Positions 29,931-38,800 of a DNA stretch of 64,000 nt are shown here, piece after piece. The notes beneath the pieces are model-generated. The model worked only from the letters and a program-made list of their open reading frames with translations, had not been told where the DNA came from and searched no databases. A program made the translations under genes and the position numbers. This stretch comes from Rhodopirellula sp. (GTDB lineage: Bacteria; Planctomycetota; Planctomycetia; Pirellulales; Pirellulaceae). Each line of letters opens with the position of its first letter. Positions within the stretch are counted from its first letter, which is position 1. Where the stretch lies: assembly GCA_002701385.1 (NCBI GenBank), contig NZVD01000060.1:293083-357082 (forward strand), in the 5' to 3' direction.

Positions 29931-32296
29931 GCGGTGACACCTCCTGATTCGGCGGCTTCTTGTTTTTTGGATGCAAGGACAGCCATTTCAACAAGCAGCA
30001 TCAACAACAGCAAATACATCAGCCATCGCCAGGTGCCGCTGCCTAGATAGGTCTCACCCTCTAAGGAAAGCGTATCGCCTGCGGTCAACCAGCGGATCCG
30101 GCCATCTGAAGCGATCGCTTCCAGCTCACTCGTTTGCTGCAACGCAAGATTGCTTTCTTCCCCGTCACCATTAAAGCCGAGTAGCATGACTGGTACTTCG
30201 CCACCGGTATCTTCTTCTGTTCGAGTGAGACTATAAAACCCTCGGTCGGTGGCTCCACGGATGACAACGCCGTATTTCTGAGCGCCCAATACTTCAACAG
30301 CAACAGCTTCAGTGCCTTGAGAGGAATTAATGGGCCACGTTAGTTTATGATCTGCGTGCTGATGTCGAGTCGACACTGGAATGACCATTTCCTTTTGAGT
30401 ATCCATCGTTCGTTCCGGCAAAGATCGCACCAATGAGTTCCGTACAATACGATCTAAAAGTAGAACGCCGGTGTCGACCGATAAGTCATTCCATTCGGGG
30501 AAAACACCAGACGTCAGCAGTTGTACATGACCTTGGCCGATTCGGCGCTCGACAAGAAAAGGGTGCTTGTTATCATATTGGCCAAGAACACGAGGACGGT
30601 TGCGGGCGACGATTTGTTCAGGAGTAAATTCACTGTAGTGTCGACCGAGTGGATTGGTCCAGTTGAGCCAGCGAGGCTGCTGATCATTTTGTTCCAGCAG
30701 AGTTTGAACGCGAGACAGCTCCTTTTCATCGAAGTCATCCAACGTAGTCATGTCAGTGGCGATGGCTTTATAAAAAACAGGCGCGGAAATGAGATCGTTA
30801 AATTCATCCCCAGGAATCTGCAGATTGTAGATGGGATCCTCAAACGTCTCCGGATTTAAGCTGAACGTTGGCCACTGTTGGGTGTTGGCCGGAGGCAGGC
30901 TTCCAACAGGCTCCGGCGAAAGAGCAATTGGCAAAAACCCGTTTCCATCATCCCAAGCTGAGGTTGTCCAACTCGTCGCTTCGAACAGGCCACCGGCGGC
31001 GATCAGAATTTGACCACCCTGCTCCGCATATTCGCGCAGGGTAACTACATCGGCAACGTTGGGCGCCACGCTACCTGCGATGATCACACAACGGGCATCC
31101 TGCAGATCTTCAATCGTAAAATCTTCAATGGTTCGGTGAAGGACGTCAATCAGTGACTTATGTTCTACATCCTCTTCCAGAATCGGGGAGAGCAAATGTC
31201 GCAGCATAAAGGATTCACCAAGCCGCCCCCGTTCCAAATCTTCATCTCGACCGTATTGATCGATAAACACAACGGGAACTCTGGCGATGACCGGCACCAC
31301 ACAGACTCGGCGATCGTCCATGGGCAGGCGATCGGCATCGAGTGTCAATTCTGCACGCGCAAAAACCGGCTCACGGGAAGAACCTGCAGTAACAAATTGG
31401 TGCTCAAATCTCACAGTCGTAGCCTGCCCTGGCTCAAGCTGCAAAATTTGCTCAGCAACGACCTGGTCATCAATGATTAGTGAGACTGTGACGTTACTAC
31501 GAGGCTCGATTCCCTCATGCCGAACGGTACCGGTAAAGTGAGCGGTTGATTCAGCATCGGCAATCCCATCCCGTAGATAGAAATCGCTTATCCAAGAGTT
31601 GTCGGTTTCGGTGGGCTGGACTGCAACGATTTGCAAATCTCCCAGCGTCGCAAGCGTTTCCTCAAGATTGTTGTCTTGCCAGCCATGTGACTGCAGGTCG
31701 CCGAGCATAATGACACGCTTGGTCTGGACACTGCTGTCTTGTTCTAATGCTATGCCAGCCTGTTCGGCGGCTGCCCGCAGGTCGGCCGATTGGTCGACAA
31801 CCCGAATCTGTTCAATAGCGTTTAAGGCGTCTTCTCGAGACGAATAGGCGCCGACGCTAAACCAATGCGGCTGCGTACACATGGGGATGACCGAGACTTC
31901 ACTACCAGACGGCAAGGTTTCTATAAAAGCAGAAGCTTGAGCCTTGGCGTCGTCGAGAAGCGATTTGTCTAACGCGGTGTAGCCCATAGAGAGACTGTTG
32001 TCGACCACAATAACGGCATGGATCGGTTCGCTGCCGTTATACGCCTGCTGCCCTCCGCCAACCCAATAAGGCCGAGCCATTGCTAACACAAATAGTAAAA
32101 CCACCAGCGTTCGGATTGCGAGCAAGACCAGATCACGAATCTGAATGGCCCGACGGTTTCGTTTGACTGCCTCGCGAAGGAACTGCATCGCCGCCCATTG
32201 TTGCGTACGATAACGCCGACGATTCAGCAAGTGAATCAGCGTTGGGCCGGCAACAGCAGCCAAAGCGGGTAAAAACCAAGAGGCGAGAAAATTCAT
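29927..32296 (-). CDS. BatA/VWA membrane protein
   Basis: 789 residues. The first 80 match the aerotolerance-regulator N-terminal (BatA) domain: FLASWFLPALAAVAGPTLIH, LLNRRRYRTQQWAAMQFL and a second membrane helix LVVLLFVLAMARPYWVG. A VWA domain follows with the MIDAS HAVIVVDNSLSMGY. The long middle part is beta-rich. An amidotransferase-like region (DARCVIIAGSVAPNV, EYAEQGGQILIAAGG) comes next, and a final membrane helix, WRWLMYLLLLMLLVEMAVLA, near the end. BatA in Bacteroides belongs to the Bat operon, implicated in oxygen tolerance. The same function here is not shown. It is four bases overlapped with the next gene, and the pair are probably partners of equal topology. Confidence 0.87.
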   Translation of the reverse strand: MNFLASWFLPALAAVAGPTLIHLLNRRRYRTQQWAAMQFLREAVKRNRRAIQIRDLVLLAIRTLVVLLFVLAMARPYWVGGGQQAYNGSEPIHAVIVVDNSLSMGYTALDKSLLDDAKAQASAFIETLPSGSEVSVIPMCTQPHWFSVGAYSSREDALNAIEQIRVVDQSADLRAAAEQAGIALEQDSSVQTKRVIMLGDLQSHGWQDNNLEETLATLGDLQIVAVQPTETDNSWISDFYLRDGIADAESTAHFTGTVRHEGIEPRSNVTVSLIIDDQVVAEQILQLEPGQATTVRFEHQFVTAGSSREPVFARAELTLDADRLPMDDRRVCVVPVIARVPVVFIDQYGRDEDLERGRLGESFMLRHLLSPILEEDVEHKSLIDVLHRTIEDFTIEDLQDARCVIIAGSVAPNVADVVTLREYAEQGGQILIAAGGLFEATSWTTSAWDDGNGFLPIALSPEPVGSLPPANTQQWPTFSLNPETFEDPIYNLQIPGDEFNDLISAPVFYKAIATDMTTLDDFDEKELSRVQTLLEQNDQQPRWLNWTNPLGRHYSEFTPEQIVARNRPRVLGQYDNKHPFLVERRIGQGHVQLLTSGVFPEWNDLSVDTGVLLLDRIVRNSLVRSLPERTMDTQKEMVIPVSTRHQHADHKLTWPINSSQGTEAVAVEVLGAQKYGVVIRGATDRGFYSLTRTEEDTGGEVPVMLLGFNGDGEESNLALQQTSELEAIASDGRIRWLTAGDTLSLEGETYLGSGTWRWLMYLLLLMLLVEMAVLASKKQEAAESGGVTA

Positions 32297-32329
32297 GCAG
32301 CTTTATAATATAGTGGGATCTAGTCGATG

Positions 32330-33436
32330 TTACTTGGAATCAGGAAATTCGCCTTCCTGCAAGATGGGCAGGTAGCGGTTAGGGATCGATAGTACAAAGA
32401 CAGCAACCGAGGTACCAAAGAGTTTGCCCGGAGTGCCGCCAACCCGGCCTCCTTCCCAGGAGCCGTCCACGTCTGTTCGAGTGGAGTTGTATTGCGACTT
32501 TACAATAGCATCGCGAATAACAGGGTAATTTGTCTTCCAACGCTCGCCACCCACCTGATACAACCCTTGTCCGACATAGAACATGGTATAGGCATCAAAT
32601 GGAATGTGCCCGGTACGGACAGGCATCTTCTGAATGTCATTGGCGACATAGTCTAAGCTGCGAGGAATGCGGAAGTCGGCATACTCGCCAAACTCCTGTA
32701 GGCAAACGGCGCCCGCTGCTGCCATAGCAGTTGTTACCTTACCCCCGCTGTATGTGAAAGCGCCAGGTCGAGCACCAAGAGGGTCCGTTCCATATTGTTT
32801 TCCGTCTGGGGCAGCGAGGGGACGATAATAACCTCGGACCGAAGCAATTGCTTTTTCGATTACCTGGGGCGGAATATCCAGACCGATATCGGTGGCGCCT
32901 CTGAGAGCCTTGGCCTGCATGACAGCAAGCGAAAGATCGTGTCCCCGACTCTGTTGGCGAGCTACATAGTCCCAGCCACCGTCATCACACTGGACATTGC
33001 AAATCAACTGAATTCCCTTATCCAGAACTTTGCCTAAGCGTCGGTCTGGCACATTTCCGTAAGCCTGAGTCAGACAAAAGGTTGCCAATCCGTGGTTGTA
33101 CATATCACGGCCTTCGCTGGAGATGTTCAACAGGCCGGAGGGTTTTGCGTTGGCGATAATGTAATCCAACGCTCGTTTGACGTTGTCACCATACTGGCTG
33201 CGACCCGGAGCGTGTCCGGCAGACAGGAATGCCATGGCACCCAATGCGACTAAGCCCAGATCCTGACTCTCCCAATTTCCGGCAGGACCTTGATTTCGAG
33301 CAAGCCATGCGAGTCCGCGATCGATTGCTTTTTCACTATCCGGAGTGATCTCCCACTCGCCTTCAGCGAAACTCTGAATTGGGGAGGCAAAGATTGTTAA
33401 GACGCAAAGACCGATAGCTAATATCGAGCGTTTCAT
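32330..33436 (-). CDS. Exported alpha-toroid protein (squalene cyclase/prenyltransferase-like fold)
   Basis: A 368-residue exported protein with signal peptide MKRSILAIGLCVLTIFASPI. It has alpha-alpha repeats of the terpenoid-cyclase toroid type: GLAWLARNQGPAGNWESQD, then GIQLICNVQCDDGGWDYVA with QW-like motifs, and later VDGSWEGGRVGGTPGKLFGT. The squalene-hopene cyclase DxDD acid motif is not seen and the length is about half, so cyclase activity is unlikely. The ATG at 33436 follows GGAGGTGAT. An in-frame TTG at 33448 is inside the ribosome-binding site and is rejected. It lies 33 bases upstream of the BatA/VWA gene and about 107 after the NPCBM gene. Confidence 0.8.
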   Translation of the reverse strand: MKRSILAIGLCVLTIFASPIQSFAEGEWEITPDSEKAIDRGLAWLARNQGPAGNWESQDLGLVALGAMAFLSAGHAPGRSQYGDNVKRALDYIIANAKPSGLLNISSEGRDMYNHGLATFCLTQAYGNVPDRRLGKVLDKGIQLICNVQCDDGGWDYVARQQSRGHDLSLAVMQAKALRGATDIGLDIPPQVIEKAIASVRGYYRPLAAPDGKQYGTDPLGARPGAFTYSGGKVTTAMAAAGAVCLQEFGEYADFRIPRSLDYVANDIQKMPVRTGHIPFDAYTMFYVGQGLYQVGGERWKTNYPVIRDAIVKSQYNSTRTDVDGSWEGGRVGGTPGKLFGTSVAVFVLSIPNRYLPILQEGEFPDSK

Positions 33437-33542
33437 ATCACCTCCCAAGCCAAATAATTACAAACATTCATTGTACACTGACAGGACTTGAGATAGTCCG
33501 AGCGAGGTAGCTGAACTAAGCGAATAGCCCACGAAATTCAGT

Positions 33543-35831
33543 CTAATTAGACCGAAATCCGGCATTTCCGAGCAATCCAATACTCGTTTGAGTCCCACTT
33601 CGAATCGTAATCGACTTGTGCCCTGCAGGAATGGGAATGCGGACACTCGCTCCCTGAGTTTGACGAGAGAAATAGCCGTTGGCTTGGCTGGTCCCCAGAC
33701 TAGGATCAAACAGCTCTTTGGAGGTCCAGATTGGTTCCGCCAGGTCGTCGACGAGGACCTCAAAAGTCCCCACCGCCGTGGAGCCATCGGCCAAGCCAAG
33801 AATCATCTCCAGATGAGAGTACTCAGGTTTTAGCTCGTAGACAATTTCACTGCGGCCTGGAAAGACAAACCCATCGGGGATGGTCAAAGATCGAACTGTC
33901 AAAGGTGTATCTTCTTTTAGCAGGCCAGGCATCGGCATTTCAGTATGCCCGGGGAGCGTAAATTTAATTGGAGTCAATGATGACAAGGGGACGTCCGGTT
34001 CAGGCAACTGTCCGGAAGCTGGCAATCCCGTCACCGTTGGTTGCAATCCAAACATTGCAAAGGTAATACCTTGTGGTTGGAACGTACCTGCCTCACGAGG
34101 CATGACCCGAATGGAGACATCAACTTCCTGCCCGACTTTGTCTCCCATCAGCCAGTGCCGGGCGTCAAATTTCGCGACCTGGCCAGTCAGGCTGACATTT
34201 CCATTCATGATGGAAGTTAGAGGTTCACCATTCACCTGGACTTCGATGGTCGTCGTCTTATCACCGACCCCATTGGCGGAAGCGGAAACTACTAGCCAGC
34301 TGTTATTGGCCGTTAATGTTGTCTTTTGATGGAATTCCAAAACGGGAGTCTCGGCCACATTGGCAAAGGCCGCCTTCCATGAAACGGTTGGCAGCCAACG
34401 CCCGCCGGTTGAGTCCCAGTGTGAAGTCAATTCGACGCGAGCGCGAAGGTTCGCAGGAATTTGCCAGTCCTTCATGGAAGAAATGTATTGATAAATCTCG
34501 TCGTTTGCTTGTCTGGCTACATTGAGATCGAGCGTCAAATAAGGCAGTACCCAGCTGACGTCATCACGAATGTCAAACGGATCCGCATTGGCCGGCCGAC
34601 CGTCATGTCCGAAGTCAGTTTCAATAATCAATGCTTCAGCATCAGTAAGCCCACTAACATCAGCAATGGTATATGGGTAAGTCCCCAGCAGAAAGCCGCT
34701 CTGATAGATCACGGCCTCTGAGCCGTTTGCTAAACGTTTTGAGACTTTTACCTTGGCACAGCCGCCTCCCTCCGCGCTTTGGTCGATTCCCAGGTAAGAC
34801 ATGAATCGGGTTACCAGCTTGGGAGGAATTCGAAAAGCAATTTTGCTATAGGAGTGAGTGCTTAGTCCAACATCACTGATCATCTCACTGGTGGTAAGGA
34901 TGTTGCCATTTCGATTTTGATTTCGTTTCCATGGCCACTGAAACCCGGTGAAGCTGCGTTCTTCGAGGACATCGGCGGGAAGGGATGATAACGGAAGTTG
35001 GTTGTAAGCGCGATAACTGATATGGGCAACGCTGTCGAGCAGAATTCGGATCGCGTCTAGAGACCAGGCGGGCTGGACTGTATGGAAGATTAAGTTATTT
35101 TCTCGTCGCAAAGGTATGACCATGCTTTCGCGAAAGGTAAATGACCCGCCATCGATGGTTGCATACCGAGCAATGCGACTGGTTGCTTCATTGGTAGGTG
35201 CTAGATGATCGGCTAGAACAGCGTCCAGTGCAGAGAGGTCAGGATCCAAATTGGGAAAGACGGCAGATAACTGAACCCAATTTGCCGTAATGGATTGGTT
35301 TTCGCTCAAAGCTCTTAAGCCCGTTTCAGACCAACGCATGTTTTGTGCCTGCAATAACGATTCGTCGCGCAGTACGACAGTTCCAGGAGCATGATTTGTA
35401 TCGGTGATACGAGATGATTGGAAAACGATTCGACGAACGTGAGCCGCGTTGACTCGAATCGTTCCGTCAGCTTCGGCAAACGGCCTGTAATTTCCATTTA
35501 CATGAACGAGATAATGGCTGGGGATACCGCGTACAGGATCGGCGTCACCAAAACCAATGACCTGCCCCGGCAAAAGGTCATGGTTATGGAATTCTATAAA
35601 TGCCGTCGTCCGTTTTATTTCAGACCCAAGACGCTCCAGATAGCGAATTTTCTTTGTGTCAGAAAATAGAACAGTTTCATCCAGCTTGGCGGGGTTATCC
35701 AATCGATCCCAACCGTTGAGTTTGAGACCAGAAACGATTTCTTTTTCACCGAAAATAACTCGGAATTCCGGTTCCTGAGCCAACAGCGAATTGGCGGCGA
35801 TCAGGACGAGTAAAAGTGAACGATAAATCAT
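33543..35831 (-). CDS. Exported protein with NPCBM-type carbohydrate-binding domain
   Basis: 762 residues with a signal peptide (MIYRSLLLVLIAANSLLA). Residues about 310-437 match the NPCBM/NEW2 domain: SKIAFRIPPKLVTRFMSYLG, a charged loop VKVSKRLANGSEAVIY, and LIIETDFGHDGRPANADPFD. This domain is found near glycoside hydrolases and is presumed to bind carbohydrate. A region with the ELTSHWDSTGGRWLPTVSW strand and later beta-rich Ig-like segments follows. No glycosidase catalytic site was recognised. Its start codon overlaps the stop of the PA14/PQQ gene by four bases, so the two are coupled. Carbohydrate binding at the cell surface is inferred. Confidence 0.78.
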   Translation of the reverse strand: MIYRSLLLVLIAANSLLAQEPEFRVIFGEKEIVSGLKLNGWDRLDNPAKLDETVLFSDTKKIRYLERLGSEIKRTTAFIEFHNHDLLPGQVIGFGDADPVRGIPSHYLVHVNGNYRPFAEADGTIRVNAAHVRRIVFQSSRITDTNHAPGTVVLRDESLLQAQNMRWSETGLRALSENQSITANWVQLSAVFPNLDPDLSALDAVLADHLAPTNEATSRIARYATIDGGSFTFRESMVIPLRRENNLIFHTVQPAWSLDAIRILLDSVAHISYRAYNQLPLSSLPADVLEERSFTGFQWPWKRNQNRNGNILTTSEMISDVGLSTHSYSKIAFRIPPKLVTRFMSYLGIDQSAEGGGCAKVKVSKRLANGSEAVIYQSGFLLGTYPYTIADVSGLTDAEALIIETDFGHDGRPANADPFDIRDDVSWVLPYLTLDLNVARQANDEIYQYISSMKDWQIPANLRARVELTSHWDSTGGRWLPTVSWKAAFANVAETPVLEFHQKTTLTANNSWLVVSASANGVGDKTTTIEVQVNGEPLTSIMNGNVSLTGQVAKFDARHWLMGDKVGQEVDVSIRVMPREAGTFQPQGITFAMFGLQPTVTGLPASGQLPEPDVPLSSLTPIKFTLPGHTEMPMPGLLKEDTPLTVRSLTIPDGFVFPGRSEIVYELKPEYSHLEMILGLADGSTAVGTFEVLVDDLAEPIWTSKELFDPSLGTSQANGYFSRQTQGASVRIPIPAGHKSITIRSGTQTSIGLLGNAGFRSN

Positions 35832-38800
35832 GGCAAGACCACCTCGATCAGTTTTAGCGAGTGGCTTCCTGTACTGATGTTGCTCACTCCATAAAGCTTT
35901 TTGCCGAAGGGAAAGATCTGCTCGATATCGAACAGGGTCGATTCATTGCCAACGAGTTCCGCTTCTTGCACAACACGGCCAGTTCGTGGTTGCACCCAAA
36001 GTAACGATCGCTGATTACTTAGAGGAATGACTCGGCTTGTGGGCTCTTTGTCCAGGTTACAAATCAAAACATGGTTGTCCATAATTCGCACGGCACTGGG
36101 GCTCGGGCTTCCCGGCTGAAACCATAACGGAGCTCCAAACTTGATGCTCACGGCCTGTACTCCGTTGCGACAGCTGATGATGACGCGGTCCTCCCAGATT
36201 CCAATGAGCTCCTGCACATCCGGTTGTTGAAATCGCCAAACGGGTGTTCCGGTTTGACGGTCTAGACAGACGACATCAGGCGACCCAGCCGCATGAACGA
36301 TAATCCGGTCACCACTGACTAAAGGTTGCGTAGCATTGATGCGATCATAAAGATGCTGGTCAGCTAATCGGGGAACCTGACTTAACATCTGTGCCCACAT
36401 CAACTCCCCTTCCAGACTGACACTATAAATGGTGCTGTCGAGGACAAAGATGATCCGGTCTTTTGCTAACACACTTCGAGCCGACTGAAACAACTCGGGC
36501 TTCCGTTGAATCGTCATGAGTGGCACGGAGTGTGAAACACTACCATTTGTCGAGTTGATCTGCTGGAAGACGATTTGTCCGAACGTCGTTTGCTGGGACA
36601 CTACTTTGAGAATAAAGATGGAGTTGCCGGCGATGATCGGATCGGCCAAGGGATAACCATCCACGGGGGACTCCCAAATGGTTTCACCGGTGTCTCTCTT
36701 CATGCGTCGCCAGGAGAGTTTCTGTTTACTGAAGACAGCAGAGAACAGGTCCGGTCCAATTCGCGCTGGCTTCCCAGCATAGCCGTACTCGACAGGGATG
36801 CCTCGTCCGTCGTCGAGGATCTCCCAGACCACTTGATTAGTATCGGCTTTGATACAGCTGAGGCCCGTGGGTTGATTTACGATGAGATGGTCGCCAAGAT
36901 CGAGAAAACTGGTTTGCCGAATGCGTTGAACGCTGCGGGCGGATCCGGGCGTACTAAAGTCTTTAACTGGATTGATCGTACGTTGGCCCAGAGTCAAAGC
37001 AGGCTTGGCCGGCAACCGGTTTTGGGCGCCTCGATATGTCACCAACTGTTGAACGATGCCATTAAAATCTGCCGCAGTAACATTACCTCCTTCGAGTGCA
37101 ACATCGGCAACGATTTCACGTTGTGGATCCTGTCCGGCCAGTGCCAGTGCCAGATTAGCTTTGGCTAACCAAAGTCCGTGATACTTATCAGGGTATAACT
37201 CGATGAGCTCCTGATACCGTTGTGCGGCGGGAAGAAACTGGCCAGCAGACAAACGTTGATCCGCAGTGAGCTGCAGGGCCTGCCGAGCTGACTCTGTGCC
37301 AGGAAACTTCTGAGCGATTTCATTGAGCTCATCAAAATCTTGATTGTTAATGGCCGTGGTGAGTCGTAATTCGGCCAGTTCACTTCCCTCGACTCGCATC
37401 TTGGTGGCGAAGTCCTCATGGTCGGTAAATAACGACTTCAGGAAAGTCGTTCCGGACTGATAATGCATGCCGAATTTATCCACAGGGAAGAGGCCGGTGA
37501 CGAGAGGATTGTCAACGATCATTGTCATAGCATTATCGAGATCATTTGTTTCCACAGCCTGTAATAACTCCAGCATGGAATTGACGGTTTCACGGTCGGT
37601 TTGCACCTGATGTGAACGTTCAGCCTGAAAACGGGCCAGATTAGTAGGCTTTATAGCACCTTCCAAATAATCAGCAGCATCTGCTCGTAACCAACGAGCC
37701 GTTCTCCAGGAGGCAAAATCCTTATCGAATATTTGCGATCCATGTGCTGGTAAAGAGAGGTAGTCAATCCGAGTGGCAAATTCATAAAGCTCTTGCCAGC
37801 TTTGTTTGTTTCGGAGGTGATACAAATACAGCCGCGTCAGCAACTCGGGTGAGACGGGCATGTTGTATCGTTGACGACCGCCAGCACCAGCCTCGAGATG
37901 TGCCCAATCATCGATAAGCCCCCCTAGCTGTTCCGGTTTGCCCTCAAACCAAAGCCTGGCGGCGAGGATGTCGTAGAGCACGTGTATATTGACCCAGGAT
38001 GCGATATCCGTGTCAGGGCGGCGGAATTGCAATCGCCGAGGAATACGCACCAACGCCTCTCTAACTTTACGGAAGTCTCGATGGTGTTGCACTGCGTAAT
38101 GGAGCAGCTTTATCAGGCCTTCGACACGCATCTGCGGAGTTGCGTTGGCCTGTAGTACTTTGGCGTAGCAAGCCAGCCTCCAGTGCTCGGGTGAGATTTG
38201 GTCCGGGCGTTCCAACGCCAACGAATCAATGTATTCAGGAAGTCGAGCTGCGTTCTGACCTTCAATCGCCGTTAAATTCGGCACCGATCCGATGGGCAGA
38301 ACGAAGGAGAGTTGCTCGATGAGGTCATCATGGGCCACATGGACTTTTTTTAGATAAACCGTCGACACCTCGGCCCCGGAATGAATGGTTGGCCCGAAAG
38401 AAATTTCTCGCTTGATCGGCACATTGGCACCAAGGGTAAAGGTGTGCCCCGGGATCCAGTGAACGCCATCGGGGCTCATAGAGATGACAAACATGTCATC
38501 GGAGTATTGAGCTCGCCACCAAATTGGGCCTTTGGTTCGCATGCCGGCTCGGTACTGGGCGGAGGTAAAAGTCAGGTCGGTCGGATTCATTGAGACGGCG
38601 AACTCATCGCCCAGCTGTAGGGCGTAGAGATTGTAGAAAACGCCGGTTTGAGGATGTTCAAATCGGATGCCAGCAAGGTGTTGTGGTTCCATCAACGCAT
38701 AGATTTCAGTAGCACCTCGAAGCTGAACTTTGGTTGATAAGTGGACGGCTGCATCGCCCTGCCGGCGTGACAAGAGAACTTTCCCGTCATCGTCGTAGTC

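Noticed and set aside
36575..37168. A 197-codon plus-strand open frame opposite the PA14/PQQ gene
   Set aside because: It is a shadow of the well-supported minus-strand gene, with no recognisable motif or ribosome-binding site.
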